DNA of 64,000 nt, from the NCBI GenBank assembly GCA_002421685.1, contig DISB01000016.1, positions 259,773 through 323,772 on the forward strand, written 5' to 3'. Of the stretch, positions 60,379-64,000 are shown piece by piece. The first letter of the stretch is position 1. Each line of letters begins with the position of its first letter. The DNA is from Bacteroidetes bacterium UBA6221 (GTDB taxonomy: Bacteria; Bacteroidota; Bacteroidia; Chitinophagales; Chitinophagaceae). The notes under the pieces are model-generated. The model was not told the DNA's origin. It saw only the letters and a list, made by a program, of their open reading frames with translations, and searched no databases. The position numbers were made by a program, and so were the translations under genes.

Positions 60379-60459
60379 ATTATTTACAGGTTTTATCCTC
60401 CGAAACTAATATAAAAAAACGTGTACTATATCACGCAAAAAGGGGGATATCGGCATGCA

Positions 60460-60487
60460 AAGAGCCACTGCGAAAACAGTGGCTCTT
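60460..60487 (-). terminator. Hairpin downstream of ahcY
   Basis: An 11-bp perfect stem AAGAGCCACTG/CAGTGGCTCTT with a CGAAAA loop lies 27 bp past the ahcY stop. No long T-run follows on the minus strand, so it is a weak terminator or a processing/stabilising hairpin. Confidence 0.6.
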
Positions 60488-60513
60488 ACAAAATATTTCA
60501 AGACTTACCTGGT

Positions 60514-61842
60514 TTAATACCTGTAATGCTCAGACTTATACGGACCATCTTTGGGGATACCCAGGTAGGCGCTTTGTGCATCTGTCAGTTCGTCCAGCGT
60601 TACACCTATTTTAGCCAGGTGGAGGCGGGCCACTTTTTCGTCCAGGTGCTTAGGCAGCACATATACCTTGTTCTCGTAGTTTTCGTGGCTCGTCCACAGC
60701 TCTATCTGCGCCAGTGTCTGGTTGGTAAACGAGTTACTCATTACAAAACTGGGGTGTCCTGTTGCACAGCCCAGGTTCACTAAGCGCCCTTCTGCCAGTA
60801 CGATGAGGTCGCGGCCTTCGATGTTGTACAGGTCTACCTGCGGTTTGATGGTATCTTTTGTATGGCCGTAGTTTTTGTTCAGCCATGCCATATCTATTTC
60901 TATATCGAAGTGGCCTATGTTACAAACGATGGCCTTATCCTTCATCAGGCGGAAATGCTCTTCAGTTATCAGGTCGCGGCAGCCTGAAGCAGTAACGATG
61001 ATATCAGCTTCTTTTACCGCATCCACCATTTTCTTTACTTCAAAGCCGTCCATAGCAGCCTGCAGGGCGCAGATGGGGTCAATCTCGGTAACTATGACGC
61101 GAGCGCCTGCACCGCGCAGCGATTCTGCGGAACCTTTACCTACATCGCCATAACCGCCTACAACAGCAACCTTGCCGGCCATCATTACGTCGGTAGCACG
61201 ACGGATAGCATCTACCAAAGATTCTTTACAGCCGTATTTATTGTCAAATTTAGATTTGGTAACCGAGTCGTTTACGTTGATAGCGGGCATGGGTAATGTG
61301 CCGGCCTTCATACGGTCGTACAGGCGGTGCACGCCGGTAGTTGTTTCTTCGCTGATACCTTTTATGTGTTGTATCAGTTCAGTGTAGTTGTCCAGCACCA
61401 TATTGGTCAGGTCTCCGCCATCGTCCAGTATCATGTTCAGCGGACGGTCCTGGCTGCCAAAGAACAATGTTTGTTCAATGCACCAGTCGGCTTCTGCCTG
61501 TGTCTGGCCTTTCCAGGCAAAAACGCCTATACCGGCAGCGGCGATAGCAGCAGCGGCATGGTCTTGCGTTGAGAAGATATTACAAGAGCTCCAGCGTACT
61601 TCAGCGCCCAGTTCTACCAGTGTTTCTATCAGCACGGCAGTCTGGATGGTCATGTGCAGGCAACCTGCTATACGTGCGCCTTTCAAAGGTTGTTTACCCC
61701 TGTATTCTTCGCGTATGGCCATCAGGCCGGGCATTTCGGCTTCGGCCAGCCTTATTTCCTTGCGTCCCCATTCAGCCAGGCTGATGTCTTTTACCTTATA
61801 AGGCATTTTAAAGTCGATCTCGGAGCGAGTCATAGTACTCAT
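60514..61842 (-). CDS. ahcY: Adenosylhomocysteinase
   Basis: This enzyme splits S-adenosylhomocysteine into adenosine and homocysteine, relieving product inhibition of methyltransferases such as HsdM in this window. It carries bound NAD (VVGGYGDVGKGSAESLRG near residue 230). The substrate region includes GCLHMTIQTAVLIETL near 60 and SSCNIFSTQDHAAAA near 85. The active-site Asp/His/Lys cluster lies in the KSKFDNKYGCKESLVDAIRR segment, and the C-terminal tail GPYKSEHYRY closes the neighbour's NAD site. The 442-aa length is standard. A -7 box lies at 61883-61890. Confidence 0.97.
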   Translation of the reverse strand: MSTMTRSEIDFKMPYKVKDISLAEWGRKEIRLAEAEMPGLMAIREEYRGKQPLKGARIAGCLHMTIQTAVLIETLVELGAEVRWSSCNIFSTQDHAAAAIAAAGIGVFAWKGQTQAEADWCIEQTLFFGSQDRPLNMILDDGGDLTNMVLDNYTELIQHIKGISEETTTGVHRLYDRMKAGTLPMPAINVNDSVTKSKFDNKYGCKESLVDAIRRATDVMMAGKVAVVGGYGDVGKGSAESLRGAGARVIVTEIDPICALQAAMDGFEVKKMVDAVKEADIIVTASGCRDLITEEHFRLMKDKAIVCNIGHFDIEIDMAWLNKNYGHTKDTIKPQVDLYNIEGRDLIVLAEGRLVNLGCATGHPSFVMSNSFTNQTLAQIELWTSHENYENKVYVLPKHLDEKVARLHLAKIGVTLDELTDAQSAYLGIPKDGPYKSEHYRY

Positions 61843-61882
61843 ACTTGTTATATTTTAATTCGTTAAATCGGTTACAGAAGCG

Positions 61883-61890
61883 CAAAGGTA
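61883..61890 (-). promoter_or_regulatory. -7 promoter element of ahcY
   Basis: TACCTTTG on the minus strand matches TAnnTTTG, 40 nt upstream of the start codon. Confidence 0.45.
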
Positions 61891-61946
61891 AGTAATTCCC
61901 TGTTATATGGGCGCGTTACTATATGTTTAAATGAATGAACCGTGAT

Positions 61947-62822
61947 CTACCCCTGTGCCAGGTAAGCCTTTATTTTCTTTCTCAGGTCGCCGGTAGCGGG
62001 TACTAATGGCAGGCGCACAAAAGCCGGGCATACACCCAACTCGTCCAGTGTGCATTTTACACCTGTTGGGTTACCTTCGGCAAACAGCAGGCGGATGCCA
62101 TCAATCAGTTTGTAATGCAGCCTGCGGGCAGCGGCAAAATCGCCCGCCAGGGCATGGTTGACCATAGTAGTAAAATCTTTGGGAAAACTATTGGCTGCCA
62201 CAGATATAACACCCTCCATACCAATAGCCGCCTGCGGCAATATCAGGTCATCGTCGCCACTGAGGATGGCGAAGTGCGCAGGTTTGTCTTTCACCAGGTC
62301 CATACATTGGGCGATGTTGCCGCTGGCTTCTTTTATAGCCACTATATTTTTGAAATCGCTGGCCAGCCTGAGCACGGTAGCCGGCAACATATTGCTGGCA
62401 GTACGACCCGGCACGTTGTATAATATTATTGGCTTGTCTGTGGCCGAAGCGATAGCTTTGAAATGCTGGTATATGCCTTCCTGCGAAGGCTTGTTGTAAT
62501 GCGGTGAAGCGCTGAGTATGCCTGCCACGCCCTTAAGGTCGTAGGTTTTTACATTGTTTACCACCTCAGCGGTATTGTTGCCCGCTATACCACAAACCAC
62601 CGGTACACGACCGTTACATTTTTCTACAATAAAAGATAAAACCTGTTGCTGCTCCTCCCTGCTTAGGGTAGGCGTTTCGCCCGTAGAGCCCAATGCCACA
62701 AGGAAGTTGACACCCCCCTCTATCACATGGTTCACTAATTTTTCCAGCGAATTGAAATCGATGGAACTATCACTATTGAATGGTGTTACCAATGCTACAC
62801 CTGTTCCTGCAAATTGATGCAT
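61947..62822 (-). CDS. dapA: 4-hydroxy-tetrahydrodipicolinate synthase
   Basis: DapA condenses pyruvate with aspartate semialdehyde in lysine and diaminopimelate synthesis, needed for the peptidoglycan. The (beta/alpha)8 barrel carries ALGSTGETPTL near residue 44, SASPHYNKPSQEG near 107, the catalytic Tyr in ILYNVPGRTASN near 133 and the Schiff-base Lys in VAIKEASGN near 162. ATG 62822 (MHQFAGTGVALVTPF) matches the family start better than the upstream ATG at 62834. It is followed on the minus strand by ahcY after about 100 bp and preceded by accA. Confidence 0.95.
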   Translation of the reverse strand: MHQFAGTGVALVTPFNSDSSIDFNSLEKLVNHVIEGGVNFLVALGSTGETPTLSREEQQQVLSFIVEKCNGRVPVVCGIAGNNTAEVVNNVKTYDLKGVAGILSASPHYNKPSQEGIYQHFKAIASATDKPIILYNVPGRTASNMLPATVLRLASDFKNIVAIKEASGNIAQCMDLVKDKPAHFAILSGDDDLILPQAAIGMEGVISVAANSFPKDFTTMVNHALAGDFAAARRLHYKLIDGIRLLFAEGNPTGVKCTLDELGVCPAFVRLPLVPATGDLRKKIKAYLAQG

Positions 62823-62898
62823 ATAAAAATTCAAAAGTTAAAAGTCAAAATTCAAAAGAGCCTATTGCATATTTCCATCATCTAATATCCTCTATCCT

Positions 62899-63852
62899 TT
62901 ACACCTCCTCGTAAAAGCCCATGGCAGAAAACTTGTTGATGCGTTCTTCCACCCTTTTTGCCGGTTCTATGGCCGACAATTCGCTGATGGTGTCCAGCAA
63001 GTATTTCTTCAGCGTCTCCGCCATTTCTTCAGGTTTGGCATGTGCGCCACCGTTGGGCTCTTTCAGCACATCGTCTACCAGGCCGAAGCTCTTCATGTCT
63101 TCCGAAGTCAGTTTCAGTTGCTCTGCTGCCTGTACTTTATAGTCCCAGCTACGCCAGAGTATGGTTGAGCAGTTTTCAGGGGAGATAACCGTATACCACG
63201 TGTTTTCCAACATAGCCACACGGTCGCCGATACCTATACCCAGCGCACCGCCTGAGGCACCTTCGCCTATTATCACGCATATCACGGGCACAGTCAGGTT
63301 AAACATCTCGAACAGGTTGCGGGCTATTGCTTCCCCCTGTCCGCGTTCTTCTGCTTCCAGGCCGGGATATGCCCCCGGTGTATCAATGAATGTTATAATA
63401 GGGCGATTGAATTTCTCCGCCATCTTCATCAGGCGCAAAGCCTTGCGGTAGCCTTCGGGGTTGGCCATACCAAAGTTGCGCATTTGCCTCATCTTGGTAT
63501 TGACGCCTTTTTGCTGGCCCATCACCATCACGGGCATTCCTTCCAGTTCAGCCATACCACCCACCATAGCTTTATCATCTTTCACCTGGCGGTCGCCATA
63601 CAGCTCCCTGAAGTTGGTAAATATCTGTTCTACATAATATAAAGTATACGGCCTGTCGGGGTGGCGGCTGAGTTGCACACGCTGCCAGGGTGTAAGCTCC
63701 TGGTATATACGCCTGCGCTCATTTTCTATCGACGCTTCCAGTTCTGCCAACGTTTTAGTCACATCCACACCATTCTTGGCCGACAGCTCTTTCAACTTGT
63801 TGACCTGTGCAAACAGGTCTTCTATGGGTTGTTCAAAATCCAGGAACTGCAT
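62899..63852 (-). CDS. accA: Acetyl-CoA carboxylase carboxyltransferase subunit alpha
   Basis: The alpha half of the carboxyltransferase that moves the carboxyl group from biotin to acetyl-CoA to make malonyl-CoA for fatty acid synthesis. MQFLDFEQPIEDLFAQVNKL begins the family's N-terminal helix. FIDTPGAYPGLEAEERGQGE near residue 155, IGEGASGGALGIGIGDRVAM near 195 and WYTVISPENCSTILW form the crotonase-like active site. The 317-aa length is standard. A -7 box is upstream at 63873-63880. dapA lies downstream after 76 bp on the same strand. Confidence 0.97.
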   Translation of the reverse strand: MQFLDFEQPIEDLFAQVNKLKELSAKNGVDVTKTLAELEASIENERRRIYQELTPWQRVQLSRHPDRPYTLYYVEQIFTNFRELYGDRQVKDDKAMVGGMAELEGMPVMVMGQQKGVNTKMRQMRNFGMANPEGYRKALRLMKMAEKFNRPIITFIDTPGAYPGLEAEERGQGEAIARNLFEMFNLTVPVICVIIGEGASGGALGIGIGDRVAMLENTWYTVISPENCSTILWRSWDYKVQAAEQLKLTSEDMKSFGLVDDVLKEPNGGAHAKPEEMAETLKKYLLDTISELSAIEPAKRVEERINKFSAMGFYEEV

Positions 63853-63872
63853 AAAAAATCTTTATGGGATTA

Positions 63873-63880
63873 CAAATGTA
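63873..63880 (-). promoter_or_regulatory. -7 promoter element of accA
   Basis: TACATTTG on the minus strand matches TAnnTTTG, 20 nt upstream of the start codon. Confidence 0.45.
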
Positions 63881-63906
63881 CTGCTTTGAATTATTTTAAA
63901 AGAAGA

Positions 63907-63939
63907 TTTGCAGAATTAGCGAAATTGCTTTTATCTTTG
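63907..63939 (+). promoter_or_regulatory. Promoter of tRNA-Asp
   Basis: TTTG (63907-63910) and TATCTTTG (63932-63939) are separated by 21 bp, close to the Bacteroidota consensus, 20 nt before the tRNA. Confidence 0.7.
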
Positions 63940-63959
63940 CAGCCCCAACAACGGGAATT

Positions 63960-64000
63960 GGACCGGTAGTTCAGTTGGTTAGAATGCCGCCCTGTCACGG
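63960..64000 (+). tRNA. tRNA-Asp (anticodon GTC), truncated by window end
   Basis: The first 41 bases of a tRNA: acceptor strand GGACCGG, D-arm with TAGTTCAGTTGGTTAGAAT, anticodon stem CCGCC and loop CTGTCAC (anticodon GTC). The 3' half lies outside the window. Confidence 0.9.

Noticed and set aside
61843..61946. SAH or SAM riboswitch upstream of ahcY
   Set aside because: The 40-nt leader after the -7 box is too short and shows no riboswitch-like stem arrangement.

Overview
This 64 kb window looks like chromosomal DNA of a Bacteroidota bacterium, most likely a Chitinophagaceae-type sphingobacterium. Supporting signs are several secreted proteins with C-terminal type IX secretion (T9SS type A) sorting domains, a TonB receptor with a carboxypeptidase-like N-terminal domain, RND pumps in Bacteroidota arrangements (including an RND-TolC fusion), DUF6089 and PNGase-F-like proteins, almost no Shine-Dalgarno sequences, and many copies of the Bacteroidota -7 promoter element TAnnTTTG, two of them (tRNA-Arg and an outer-membrane protein) exactly 19 bp from a TTTG -33 box.

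Layout. 1-9.2 kb: a type I restriction-modification locus (hsdM, hsdS, hsdR) with extra genes inside it: two small unknown proteins, a putative PD-(D/E)xK protein and a DUF262/DUF1524 (GmrSD/SspE-like) protein. 9.2-9.9 kb: an intergenic repeat mosaic and tRNA-Arg. 9.9-15.6 kb: housekeeping genes (rlmH, rhomboid protease, tilS, a TPR protein, a YebC regulator, a CWC cysteine-rich protein) and a secreted PNGase-F-like glycoamidase. 15.6-16.4 kb: a second, inverted copy of the repeat mosaic. 16.4-20.5 kb: a TonB receptor and beta-helix lipoprotein pair, with two arrays of an 11-bp phased motif upstream. 20.8-28.4 kb: a class III aminotransferase, aquaporin, a lipoprotein, the ugd-uxs pair for UDP-xylose, and a large SBBP-repeat T9SS protein. 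28.7-29.5 kb: an AT-rich HNH gene. 29.6-32.7 kb: a DoxX/VOC/GyrI-like cluster divergent from a DJ-1/AraC regulator. 32.7-38.7 kb: a heavy-metal efflux operon whose inner-membrane pump is fused to TolC. 39-39.9 kb: a YycJ-like hydrolase. 40.4-41.5 kb: a very AT-rich islet with a TIR-domain protein, bordered by two tRNA-3'-end-like sequences. 41.6-46.1 kb: a 1478-aa adhesin-like protein of about 15 Ig-like repeats. 46.3-52.7 kb: a DUF1835 gene, a cupin, a membrane protein and a multidrug RND/TolC pair without its adaptor. 52.9-60.4 kb: sodA, outer-membrane barrel proteins, a seven-heme cytochrome with TPRs, tyrS, a DUF6089 protein and a repeat-rich intergenic region holding an orphan T9SS domain fragment. 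60.5-64 kb: ahcY, dapA, accA and the first half of tRNA-Asp.

The accessory, transfer-like parts are the restriction locus, the HNH gene and the TIR islet. The rest reads as core genome. The observations most worth following up are the 11-bp phased operator-like arrays at 20574-20611 and 20731-20796, the TIR/deoxyribosyltransferase-like islet, the composite restriction locus and the inverted intergenic repeat mosaic.
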